DNA from: Nocardia wallacei
GTDB taxonomy: Bacteria; Actinomycetota; Actinomycetes; Mycobacteriales; Mycobacteriaceae
Reading direction: 5' to 3'
NCBI RefSeq assembly: GCF_029868745.1
Contig: NZ_JARWOP010000323.1
Location: 1 to 59,227, forward strand
Length of the DNA stretch: 59,227 nucleotides
In this document: positions 9,685 to 17,394 of the stretch, in pieces
Layout of the letters: each line of letters opens with the position of its first letter
How positions within the stretch are numbered: position 1 is the stretch's first letter
The notes under the pieces: generated by a model
Seen by the model: the letters and a program-made list of their open reading frames with translations, nothing else
Told to the model about the DNA's origin: nothing
Database searches by the model: none
Position numbers and translations under genes: made by a program

Positions 9685-9806
9685 TCACCTGGTCGTGCCA
9701 AGCCCCAGCTCCAGCACGGCCGATGAATCCGGCGCTTGCACCGGGGAAGCGATGTAGTGCCGCTCGGTGACGCCCTCACGGGAATGTCCCAGCTGCAACG
9801 TCGCGC
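9685..9806 (-). pseudogene. C-terminal remnant of a tyrosine recombinase (phage-type integrase)
   Basis: The minus-strand frame ending at 9685 reads ATLQLGHSREGVTERHYI, then ASPVQAPDSSAVLELGLG. 'LGHS..GVTE.HYI' is the conserved C-terminal box of tyrosine recombinases, with the LGH histidine and the nucleophilic tyrosine in HYI. Nothing upstream in this frame is integrase-like, because the sequence turns into the antisense of another ORF. It is therefore a roughly 40-codon relic, about 100 nt downstream of tRNA-Lys, as expected for a decayed integrative element. Confidence 0.75.
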
Positions 9807-10180
9807 GATGGGCGCTGCCGCCCGCTCCCGCGCCCTCGCCGGCCGCACCGCTACTCGCCGAGCCCGTGGGCGAAGGACGATGGCTCGTCGGCATGCTCCG
9901 CGGCACGATCGCCCGCTACCGCACCAGCCCTGAGGTGATCCGCCTCTACCACCAGCTCTCGCTCAACCCGCTGTTCACCCACCACATGAACACCAGCATC
10001 GACGTCGCCTACGGCCGTGACGAACAGCGCCCCCTCCGCCTGCGCTGCCCCACCGCGCGCGAACCCTTCGCATTCACCCTGCAAACCACCGCCATCAGCG
10101 ACATCCCCGAAATCCGCGGCTTCCTCGCCTGGCGCACCCAAGATCCCTACCTCGCCCCGCCCGACCTGGCCATGTTCTAG
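9767..10180 (+). pseudogene. Truncated ORF of unknown function
   Basis: The open frame encodes up to 137 aa. From about residue 35 on (WLVGMLRGTIARYRTSPEV and onward to the C-terminus) it has natural protein composition, but the first 25-30 residues overlap the integrase remnant on the other strand and look out of place. I do not recognise a family. The most likely reading is a gene whose 5' end was lost at the junction with the integrase relic. A weak alternative is a short intact gene beginning near 9,890. Confidence 0.4.
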
Positions 10181-10198
10181 CACCACCGCAGCGCGGTG

Positions 10199-10231
10199 CC
10201 GTCGCCACTGACCCTTCCATTGTGGCGACGG
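10199..10231 (+). terminator. Hairpin downstream of the truncated ORF
   Basis: CCGTCGCCAC at 10199-10208 and GTGGCGACGG at 10222-10231 form a perfect 10-bp stem with a 13-nt loop, 19 nt after the stop at 10180. There is no T-run. Between here and 10470 I see no gene. Confidence 0.45.
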
Positions 10232-10470
10232 TGCCTCGCCTCCGCATATGTCCCCACCCTGCGCCGACCAGCGCTTGTCGGGAAAATGGCCCCGGTCATC
10301 CCCGCGCGGCGGAAGCCGTGGCGGAGATAGAGGCATTCGGCGAAGGTCGACGACGGGTGCCATGTGTTCTCGGAACCACGCCCATCGGCATCGCACGCGG
10401 GGCGTTATTCTCCGCTATTGGCGAGGGCTCGGGGCCGATACGTCGAGAGTGGTGTTCGCAAACTAATCGA

Positions 10471-10896
10471 TCACGCCGGAAATTGCCTCCGGAAACGCTC
10501 GACCTCTTCTTCGCCGAGTTCATCGGACGAACTGGCCCAGGGGATGGAAGTGGGATCACCGAGATTCGGGCGCCCACCGTATCGATAGAAGTCCGCCAGT
10601 GCGGCATCGATCGTATTTTCGATGAATCTGTCCGGCTCCAGTTTCGTCAGCGAGTCGAAAACACAACTGATCTCCAGAACTTTTCTATGTTCCGGCAAGT
10701 CGTCCGTGGTGAGGTCCTCGTTGTATTCCAACCACTGCGACACCAGCTTGAAAGAATCGAACCAGTCTTCCTTCATAGAGAAGTGCGCCGCCTCGCCACC
10801 GATCTCGAGCGCCATATGCTTGGCATAGATAGCTACGAGCCAAACAGCATCGTCTATTGTGCCGTAGATGTAGATGCTCCCCCGAAACATGGTCAT
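10471..10896 (-). CDS. Hypothetical protein, island gene
   Basis: Protein of 141 aa starting MTMFRGSIYIYGTIDDAVWL, acidic and rich in aromatic residues (WLEYNEDLTTDDLPEHRKV), with no signal peptide or membrane segment. I do not recognise a family. Base composition is clearly lower in GC than the flanks (for example 10,560-10,900), which together with the integrase relic suggests acquisition by transfer. It might act as a small immunity or accessory protein, but nothing in the sequence proves that. Confidence 0.6.
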   Translation of the reverse strand: MTMFRGSIYIYGTIDDAVWLVAIYAKHMALEIGGEAAHFSMKEDWFDSFKLVSQWLEYNEDLTTDDLPEHRKVLEISCVFDSLTKLEPDRFIENTIDAALADFYRYGGRPNLGDPTSIPWASSSDELGEEEVERFRRQFPA

Positions 10897-10941
10897 GAAC
10901 TGATATATACACCAGCTAGGCCCAACTTTCAGGGCAATGCG

Positions 10942-11385
10942 CTACGGCATCAATTGCTCTCTACCTGCGACGAAGCCTTCATCGCGACGGTGCGTAGTGT
11001 TGCATTGAACGCAATTCATCGTCGGCCTTGGTAGCTGCTTCGATTTCAGGTAGGGCGGGATGCGCGGCCAGGTGTCGAGTTCGAGTTGTGCACCGTCGAG
11101 GGTGAATCTGACGCGCTGGGTTTCCTGGTAGGACTTGGCGGTGAAGCCGAGCATCTCGAGCAGGGTGTTGGTGGCTTCGAAGTCGTCCACGCTCACCTCT
11201 ATTTCGCGGGTGCCGTCGATGGCGTCGCTGGTGATCTCTTCGACGGCGAGGGTGGTGCCGGTTCCATTGTCGCGCAGTCTGATCCACTTGGATTCGTCGC
11301 CGGGTGTGATGTCGTAGACAACTCCCACCCCGAACCGAGCTGCCACCAACCCCTGACCCGGGCCGACCCGCACGCGTCCGGGCAA
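10942..11385 (-). pseudogene. CYTH-domain (CyaB/class IV cyclase-like) gene, truncated and frameshifted
   Basis: The frame carries CYTH motifs: ESKWIRLRDNG, TTLAVEEITSD, DGTREIEVSVDDFEATN, LLEMLGF, ELDTWPRIPPYL. CYTH proteins hydrolyse triphosphates or make cAMP using a tunnel of acidic and basic residues. The N-terminal EXEXK strand is missing. Just after IPPYL (near 11,048) the expected EIEAATKADDE continues only in another frame, so a 1-nt deletion has replaced it with KSKQLPRP. Both defects point to a dead gene. It is divergent from the NLR-like pair. Confidence 0.75.
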
Positions 11386-11433
11386 CCCGAAGCCACCGAA
11401 CAGCCAGCGAATCCGGGTGCTTTCTGACTTATA

Positions 11434-11496
11434 TTGCCTGGCAAGGTAATTCGATGTTTCCGAGTGTCTGCGGCCGCATGGTTGTGTTACCTTGCC
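11434..11496. promoter_or_regulatory. Inverted repeats upstream of the NLR-like operon
   Basis: TTGCCTGGCAA at 11434-11444 is an 11-nt palindrome with a central T. In addition GGCAAGGTAA at 11440-11449 is repeated in inverted orientation as TTACCTTGCC at 11487-11496, with 37 nt between. They lie 30-90 nt before the effector start, the right place for an operator or a structured 5' leader. Confidence 0.5.
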
Positions 11497-11522
11497 TGAA
11501 CAGTGTCAGGGAGGGAGCGCAG

Positions 11523-11897
11523 GTGGATCCGTTGACCATCATCACGACGGCGTTGATCGCCGGTGCCGCTGCCGGGGGTAAGGATGCCGCATCCGCGACG
11601 GTTCGCGACGCGTATACGGCGTTGCGTGATCGGCTCACCGGTGGCGGTGATAATTCCGGTGCCGTTGCGGTGATCGAGGCGAACGAGGCAGTGCCGGGCG
11701 GCAATGTCGGCGACCTCGAGGACACGCTGCGGCTGCGTCGTTCGGCCGAGGACGGTGAGCTGCGCTCGATCGCGGAGACTCTGCTGTCGAAGGTGCCGCC
11801 CGAGCGCGTCGAACAGGCCCGCAGCAGGATTGATCTGCGCCATGCGCAGGGTGTGCAGATCGGCGATTACAGCAACCAGCACAACACGTTCGGATGA
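11523..11897 (+). CDS. Small putative effector with C-terminal RHIM/BASS-like amyloid motif
   Basis: Protein of 124 aa from GTG 11523, preceded by GGGAGGGAG. The N-terminal domain (1-100) is helical, with a hydrophobic Ala/Gly-rich opening (LIAGAAAGG, residues 11-19) and amphipathic segments, as in membrane-acting cell-death effectors, although that activity is inference. The C-terminus, residues 107-124 HAQGVQIGDYSNQHNTFG, matches the bacterial amyloid signalling motif related to RHIM (core VQIG). The same motif is at the N-terminus of the next protein, which overlaps by 4 nt (ATGA). In such pairs the receptor's amyloid fold templates the effector's. An upstream ATG at 11454 is open but lacks a ribosome site. 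Confidence 0.82.
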   Translation: MDPLTIITTALIAGAAAGGKDAASATVRDAYTALRDRLTGGGDNSGAVAVIEANEAVPGGNVGDLEDTLRLRRSAEDGELRSIAETLLSKVPPERVEQARSRIDLRHAQGVQIGDYSNQHNTFG

Positions 11898-14800
11898 CCA
11901 GTGACGGTCGCGAGACCGGTACCGACGTAGCTGGTCCGGGCGGCGATGCGGGTACTGGTTCCGGCCGGGCGGTGGATGCCCGCCACGCACAGGGTGTGCA
12001 GATCGGTGATCACAACACGCAGGTGATCTACAGCTACCACGGAACGTGGAGCGATGGGGTAGCGCCGGCGCCGTTGATCGGGTTCACCGGCGAGGTCGAG
12101 TCGCCGTATCGAGGGTTGGGCTGGTTTTCCGAGCGGGACGCGCCGTTCTTCTACGGTCGTGACTCCGCGATCGACGAAGTGCGGCAACGGCTTTCCCGGC
12201 GTCTGAAGCAGGCCGGGATTCTCATAGTCACCGGAGTGTCGGGGGCGGGAAAGTCGTCGCTGGTTCGTGCCGGTGTCATCTCTCGCATCCACCGGGAGGG
12301 CTTGAAGGGGGCGCCGCAGGCACACGCGTGGCCGTGCCTGCTGCTCACCGCCGGGCACTCTCCGCTCGACGAACTAGCGATCGCCACCGCGCAACTTGCC
12401 GACCTGGACGCGACGACAGTACGCCGCGAATTGCATACGGATCCAGCGGGATTCGCCGTGACCGCCGCCCAAGCCGCCCGCAGATTGTCCACGCCCGAGT
12501 CCGGCGACGGTGGCGGGCTGATCTTGATTGTCGACCAATTCGAGCAGGTGTTCACCCAGTGCCCGGACCCTACGCAACGCCAGGCGTTCATCACAGCACT
12601 ACACGCGGCGGCCACGACCAGGCACGCGGAAACCACGGTGCTGGTGGTTCTAGTGGTTCGCGCCGATTTCGAGGCCGGCTGCGGCGACTACGAAGAACTG
12701 ATCGATGCGGTCCAGCACCACTATCTGGTGACCGCGATGACCGAGCGCCAGCTGCGGATGGCGATTACCGAGCCGGCCAAACAAGCAGGCTCCCGCGTCG
12801 ATGACGATCTCACCGACCAACTGCTACGTGAAATACGCACCCGTGTCGCCGATTCCACCGCATCGGTAACGGAGCGGTCGGTGGCAGGGGTACTGCCGTT
12901 GTTGTCCTATGCACTGGACCGAACCTGGCGCCTGCGGGCCGCGGGCCCGATGACCATCGGCGCCTACGAACGCAGCGGCGGCTTGGAAGGCGCGGTGGCC
13001 GACAGCGCTCATCGTGCTTACAGCTCACTGACCCAGTCGCAGCAAAGCGTCGCGCGGCGGGTGTTCACCCGGCTGGTGATCGCCGGAACCGACGGCGCCG
13101 ACACCGCCGACCGGGTCCAGCGCCGCGATCTGTCCTGGCGTGGGGTCGACGACAACGACGTCGACGCGGTACTTGCGGCGTTCGCCGGCGAGCGACTGCT
13201 GACCCTCGGCGCCGAGACCGTCGAGATCAGCCATGAGGTGTTGTTGTCGACGTGGCCGCTGCTGCGCGACACCTGGCTGGCCGAAACACGCGAGAACCGA
13301 GCGGTGTGTGCGCGGCTGCGTACCGCGGCGGCCGAATGGGAACGCCAGGACCGAGACGCTGCACACCTGTACTCCGGCAGGATCCTCGACTCGGCCACCG
13401 CCGCGGCGGATCACGTCGCGGCCGATCCAGCTCGCTACCCACCCCTCGGCGACAGCGAGCAACAGTTCCTCGCCGCGGGCATCCGGGCTCAGCGCCGACG
13501 CAGCAGGCAACGCTACGCGGCCGTCGGGGTATTGATGTTCCTGGTTGTCGCACTCACCGCCGCCACCCTTGTCGCGGTCCGCGCCAGCGTCCGGTTCGCA
13601 CGCCAACGCGACCAGGCCGTAGCTGCCGAACTGGTCAGCCGCAGCGAACAACTTGCCCCCACCGACCCCGACGGCTCCCGAGTAACCGCCCTGGCCGCGT
13701 GGAGGATCGCTCCCGGCCCCGAGACCCGCCACGCCCTGCTCCTCGCCGCCGGCAACCCGGCCACAGCCAAGCTCCCCGTACCCGGCCAGGTGTCCTCGGT
13801 AGCGTTCAGTCCTGACGGCGCCACCCTCGCCACCGCCAGCAACGACGACACCGTCCGATTGTGGGACGTGCGCTCCCGGAAACCGGTCGGCGAACCACTC
13901 ACCAGCAACCGCGTAATGTCCTCGGTGGCGTTCGGTCCCGAGGGGACCATCCTTGCGGCCGGCGGTGCCGACGGCACCGTCCGGCTGTGGAACGCACACT
14001 CCCGACAACCCATCGGCGAACTACTCAGCGGCAACAACCGCTCGGTGTACTCGGTGGCGTTCAGCCATGACGGTGGCACTCTCGCCACCAGCAGTGCCGA
14101 CGGCACTGTCCGGCTGTGGGACGTGCGCTCCCGGCAACCGAACGGCGGACCACTCACCGGTCACACCGGGATCGTACTTTCGGTGGCATTCAGTAACGAG
14201 GGGACCACTCTGGCCACTGGCGGCGCCGACGGCACCGTCCGGCTGTGGGACGCACGCTCCCATCAGCCGATCGGCGAACCCCTCACCGGCCACACCGGCC
14301 CAGTGTCGTCGGTGGCGTTCAGTCCCGACGGCGCCAGCCTGGCCACCGGCGGCCAGGACCACACCATCCGATTGTGGGATGTGCCCACTCGGCAGCCGAT
14401 CGGTGAACCCCTCACCGGCCATACCGGCCCAGTGTCGTCGGTGGCGTTCAGTCCCGACGGCACCGACCTGGCCACAGCAGGCTGGGACAACACCGTCCGA
14501 CTATGGAACACGCGCTCCCGGCGACCCATCGGCGAACCCCTCACCGGCCACACCAGCCTGGTGTCCTCGTTAGCGTTCAGTCCCGACGGCACCGACCTGG
14601 CCACAGCAGGCTGGGACAACACCGTCCGACTATGGAACATGCACTCCCGGCGACCCATCGGCGAACCCTTCACCAACGACGCCGGCGAGGTGTACTCGTT
14701 CGGTCCCGACGGGACAACCCTCGCAGTCGGCAGCAATGACGGCGCCGTCCGGCTGTGGGACGTGCGCTCCCGACAACCCATCGGCGAACCCCTCACCGGC

Positions 14801-15655
14801 TCGGTGTCCTCACTGGTGTTCAGTCCCGACAGGGCCACCCTCGCGACCGGCGACAGCGACGGCACCGTCCGATTGTGGGATGCACACTCCCGAACACCGA
14901 TCGGTGACCCGCTCACGGGCCGCACCGAGGGGGCGGTGTCCTCGATAGTGTTCAATCGCAACGGGACCACTCTCGCCGCAGCGAGCGCCGACGGCCCTGT
15001 TCGGCTGTGGGACGTGCATTCCCGAAAGCCGATCGATTCCCCGCCTATCGGTGATACCGGCACGTCACCCTTGGTGGCGTTCAGTCGCGACGGGACCACT
15101 CTGGCCACCGTCGGCAGCAACATGTTCGACAACGTCCGATTGTGGGACGTGCGCTCGCGTCGGCCGACCGGTCAACCACTTGCTGGCCGCACCGGCCGGG
15201 TGTCGTCGATGGCGTTCAGTCCCGACGGGGCCACCCTCGCCATCGCCGACGAAGACAACACTGTCAACAGCCTCCGGTTGTGGGACGTGCGCACCCGTCA
15301 ACCGATCGGCGAGCCGTTCACCGGCTACACCGGCCCGGTGGCCTCAGTGGTGTTCAGTCCCGACGGGGCCACTCTCGCCACCGTTAGCCACGACGGCACC
15401 GTCCGGTTATGGGACGTACGCTCCCGCCGAACGATCGGTGAACCACTCGCCGGCCAGGTGGAGTCGATGGCGTTCAGTCCCGACGGAACCACCCTCGCCA
15501 CCGCCGACCGGGACAACACCGTCCGGCTGTGGGACGTCGATTTCACAATCCGGCCCGAGATCTCGCTGTGCGAAGCGGCCCCCACCTTCTTCACCCACGA
15601 CCAATGGAACAAATACGTGCCGACCGCACCCGCATACACGAAACTCTGTCCATAA
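11894..15655 (+). CDS. NLR-like signalling ATPase: amyloid motif, nSTAND NTPase, TM segment, 14 WD40 repeats
   Basis: Protein of 1,253 aa. Residues 31-43 (HAQGVQIGDHNTQ) copy the amyloid motif of the upstream effector. An nSTAND1-type NTPase follows (PYRGLGWFSERDAPFFYGRD, residues 71-90), with Walker A GVSGAGKSS at 114-122 and Walker B LILIVDQFEQ at 209-218, then winged-helix-like helices. A hydrophobic segment at about 540-562 may cross the membrane. Residues about 628-1,215 hold 14 WD40 repeats, enough for two seven-bladed propellers. The likely role is sensing of a ligand by the propellers, NTP-driven oligomerisation and nucleation of the effector amyloid in defence or regulated cell death. 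Confidence 0.88.
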   Translation: MTSDGRETGTDVAGPGGDAGTGSGRAVDARHAQGVQIGDHNTQVIYSYHGTWSDGVAPAPLIGFTGEVESPYRGLGWFSERDAPFFYGRDSAIDEVRQRLSRRLKQAGILIVTGVSGAGKSSLVRAGVISRIHREGLKGAPQAHAWPCLLLTAGHSPLDELAIATAQLADLDATTVRRELHTDPAGFAVTAAQAARRLSTPESGDGGGLILIVDQFEQVFTQCPDPTQRQAFITALHAAATTRHAETTVLVVLVVRADFEAGCGDYEELIDAVQHHYLVTAMTERQLRMAITEPAKQAGSRVDDDLTDQLLREIRTRVADSTASVTERSVAGVLPLLSYALDRTWRLRAAGPMTIGAYERSGGLEGAVADSAHRAYSSLTQSQQSVARRVFTRLVIAGTDGADTADRVQRRDLSWRGVDDNDVDAVLAAFAGERLLTLGAETVEISHEVLLSTWPLLRDTWLAETRENRAVCARLRTAAAEWERQDRDAAHLYSGRILDSATAAADHVAADPARYPPLGDSEQQFLAAGIRAQRRRSRQRYAAVGVLMFLVVALTAATLVAVRASVRFARQRDQAVAAELVSRSEQLAPTDPDGSRVTALAAWRIAPGPETRHALLLAAGNPATAKLPVPGQVSSVAFSPDGATLATASNDDTVRLWDVRSRKPVGEPLTSNRVMSSVAFGPEGTILAAGGADGTVRLWNAHSRQPIGELLSGNNRSVYSVAFSHDGGTLATSSADGTVRLWDVRSRQPNGGPLTGHTGIVLSVAFSNEGTTLATGGADGTVRLWDARSHQPIGEPLTGHTGPVSSVAFSPDGASLATGGQDHTIRLWDVPTRQPIGEPLTGHTGPVSSVAFSPDGTDLATAGWDNTVRLWNTRSRRPIGEPLTGHTSLVSSLAFSPDGTDLATAGWDNTVRLWNMHSRRPIGEPFTNDAGEVYSFGPDGTTLAVGSNDGAVRLWDVRSRQPIGEPLTGSVSSLVFSPDRATLATGDSDGTVRLWDAHSRTPIGDPLTGRTEGAVSSIVFNRNGTTLAAASADGPVRLWDVHSRKPIDSPPIGDTGTSPLVAFSRDGTTLATVGSNMFDNVRLWDVRSRRPTGQPLAGRTGRVSSMAFSPDGATLAIADEDNTVNSLRLWDVRTRQPIGEPFTGYTGPVASVVFSPDGATLATVSHDGTVRLWDVRSRRTIGEPLAGQVESMAFSPDGTTLATADRDNTVRLWDVDFTIRPEISLCEAAPTFFTHDQWNKYVPTAPAYTKLCP
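13775..15540 (+). repeat. 14 tandem WD40-coding repeats, period about 129 nt
   Basis: The repeats encode SVAFSPDG.TLAT...DGTVRLWD..SR.PIGEPLTGHTG with a 43-codon period. Neighbouring units are very similar at DNA level. For example, about 50 nt beginning CACCGACCTGGCCACAGCAG at 14461 recur identically at 14590. Units 8 and 9 are a few codons short. This pattern suggests recent duplication or concerted evolution of the sensor. Confidence 0.9.
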
Positions 15656-15765
15656 TCACCCTGCGCCGATGTCTTACACATGGTCCTGACACGTCCAACG
15701 CCATATGGGCCATGTGCACGCTGAACATGCCGTAGCTATGGCCGGACGGTCGAAGGGACGGGGCG

Positions 15766-15972
15766 GTGGATCTGCAGATTCGCATCGAGGGCGGGGCAGT
15801 CGACGACTATATGGCGCTGGCCGACTGGCTCAACGGCAACCGCAACTTCCGTGGTCGGGTCCGGCAGGTGACCGGTGCGCCTTCCGACGGTGGTGTGGTC
15901 GAGTTGCTCACTGTGGCGGTCGGGTCGGGCGGACTCGGCGTTGCCCTCACCATCATCGACGGGAACTCATGA
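15766..15972 (+). CDS. EACC1-like effector-associated component, short version
   Basis: Protein of 68 aa from GTG 15766, after GAAGGGACGGGG. The stretch LADWLNGNRNFRGRVRQV, then LLTVAVGSGGLGVAL, matches the start of EACC1 proteins, small constant partners encoded next to STAND, caspase-like and other effectors in actinobacterial conflict systems. Family members usually continue for another 40-60 residues past the GSGG helix, whereas this one stops after ALTIIDGNS, so it may be a truncated relic. It lies 110 nt after the NLR-like gene on the same strand, so it could be co-transcribed. Confidence 0.6.
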   Translation: MDLQIRIEGGAVDDYMALADWLNGNRNFRGRVRQVTGAPSDGGVVELLTVAVGSGGLGVALTIIDGNS

Positions 15973-16081
15973 TCTTGCCGTCGAGGACGTACAACCGTTT
16001 GAAGATAGCTCGGCTCAGCCTGCGCCGGACCTTGCCGCTGGCCACGTTGATCTCCGGACTTGACATCACACGATCATATTC

Positions 16082-16654
16082 TTATTCGACGTTCCAATCC
16101 CTTCTCTGTACAGCATCCGCCCAGTCTGTTGAGATAATTGATCCGTCCGGCCGGATCTGCGCGCCAATGTCGGTTGCCGAACTGGTGATTGCGTAGACAC
16201 GTTCACCGAATCCGGCCAAATCATCCGCAGGTATGCTTCTCGTCAGATCGGCTATTCCTTGCAGGAGGCTGACTCGAAGTCCGAAGACGCCGAAATCTAC
16301 CGCTTCCATCTGGATGCCCGAGTTTGCGACGTACGGTTGACCAAGGTTCAGAGCTTCCACGAAGGGGACGTAATAGGAGTACAGATACCGGTCTATCGTC
16401 AAGTCGTCAATCCGTATCGAATCTTCTGCGGATTCATCAGGATCGAACGCGTCTACAACCAAGTTCTCCCCGGCACCTGGAAAGTGAGCGACGCACCCCA
16501 GCGCGAGGCTCGGTGGCGCTGACTCGATCGACAGCACAGAACGTTTCTGGTCCACGAGCTTGCCACGAAGCGCTCTCTCCATACCCCGAGAGCGCCCTTT
16601 CGCTTCAGCAAAGCGCGTAAGACAGGCCAACCAGCTCCGATCTGTCCAATTCAT
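16082..16654 (-). CDS. Hypothetical protein, possibly the 3' part of a frameshifted gene
   Basis: Up to 190 aa from ATG 16654 (MNWTDRSWLACLTRF). The composition is natural and acidic (VVDAFDPDESAEDSIRIDD) with no signal or membrane segment and no recognised family. The beginning overlaps, in another frame, the end of the ORF at 16605-16829. A single frameshift near 16,610 would join the two as one gene reading LSYALC into FAEAKGRSRG. If so, the true product is about 250 aa and both halves here belong to one broken gene. Confidence 0.5.
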   Translation of the reverse strand: MNWTDRSWLACLTRFAEAKGRSRGMERALRGKLVDQKRSVLSIESAPPSLALGCVAHFPGAGENLVVDAFDPDESAEDSIRIDDLTIDRYLYSYYVPFVEALNLGQPYVANSGIQMEAVDFGVFGLRVSLLQGIADLTRSIPADDLAGFGERVYAITSSATDIGAQIRPDGSIISTDWADAVQRRDWNVE

Positions 16655-16829
16655 GTGCAAGCCGTGAGCGAGTAAGCCCGCCGTCAGGGCGACGACGAAT
16701 ATACGCTGGGACGACAGCTGAGCGGTGCAGGAATTCCCACAGTGATGCCCCGCCATGACCGAATCGGTCACCAGGGGCACGCCCGGTGGTGAACATGGCG
16801 TGTGCAAGTTCGTCGGCACTGAAAATCAT
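16605..16829 (-). pseudogene. Conserved hypothetical fragment (5' part of a probably frameshifted gene)
   Basis: Frame of 74 aa starting MIFSADELAHAMFTTGRAP, continuing WEFLHRSAVVPAYI and SRLAHELDRSELVGLSYALC. This looks like the N-terminal part of an actinobacterial hypothetical family, with real-protein composition, but it stops abruptly. Its 3' end overlaps the next ORF downstream (16082-16654) by 50 nt in a different frame, so a frameshift is the simplest explanation. Two separate overlapping genes cannot be excluded. Confidence 0.45.
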
Positions 16830-17246
16830 TGAGCCATGGGGGTGCAACAGCAGCCGGGAATGAGAACGCGTTGTAATTCACCTCAAAGGTCGGCGTCACC
16901 GGAACTCGCATCACAGTCTTTCCCCCGTTGTTGCTGGCTTATCATTGCGGCTGCCTAAGACTATGGCAATCATGAGCATTCTGTCCTTTGATCACGTCAT
17001 TTGGTAATGCCCGGCGCGACGGCCGATCCCGTGTTGTGTTGCCGGATGCAACCGACTTCGTTGGACCGGATTCGCATCGTCTACGGCACGGTCTCGGCCG
17101 AGCACGCGAGTGGTCCGGCCGAACGTGCGGGGCTCGGCGCGCCGGGCCGGCCTCCGAGCACGCCGGGCTGGATCCGCCCGGAGGCGGATACCGACGGCTA
17201 TGTCGTCGTTCCGCGAGGTCCTCGGCCGCCGCCGGCGAACGGTCCG
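16830..17246. other. Intergenic region at the left border of the sugar cluster
   Basis: About 420 bases with no convincing gene; the open frames in it lack conserved character on both strands. It marks the change from island-like, partly low-GC DNA (AT-rich patch near 16,930-16,990) to the high-GC biosynthetic cluster. Confidence 0.5.
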
Positions 17247-17303
17247 ACAATGCAAAAGAATGCAGTGTGAATGCTTGCCGGGGTCGCTGCATTCGCGTAC
17301 TGT
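17247..17303 (+). promoter_or_regulatory. Candidate SARP operator and promoter of the rmlA operon
   Basis: Three heptamers in direct repeat: ACAATGC (17247-17253), AGAATGC (17257-17263), TGAATGC (17268-17274). The last two are 11 bp apart, the spacing recognised by SARP regulators. A -10-like TACTGT starts at 17298, 24 nt after the last heptamer base. The same arrangement is seen before the mutS-like pair. Confidence 0.6.
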
Positions 17304-17394
17304 CATTCATTGTGTTGCTCGCGCCGGAGCCGACACTCTTTGCGCGGCAGCGGTTTTGGGTGGGGGAGCCGATGCATACCGGAGGTGGGATCGT

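Noticed and set aside
13775..15540. Repeat array considered as a CRISPR or intergenic satellite
   Set aside because: The 129-nt period is a multiple of three and encodes WD40 repeats in frame, so it is a protein repeat.
15969..16196. Possible continuation of the EACC1-like protein in another frame after 15,969
   Set aside because: The alternative frames there do not resemble the EACC1 C-terminal half, so no frameshift is claimed.
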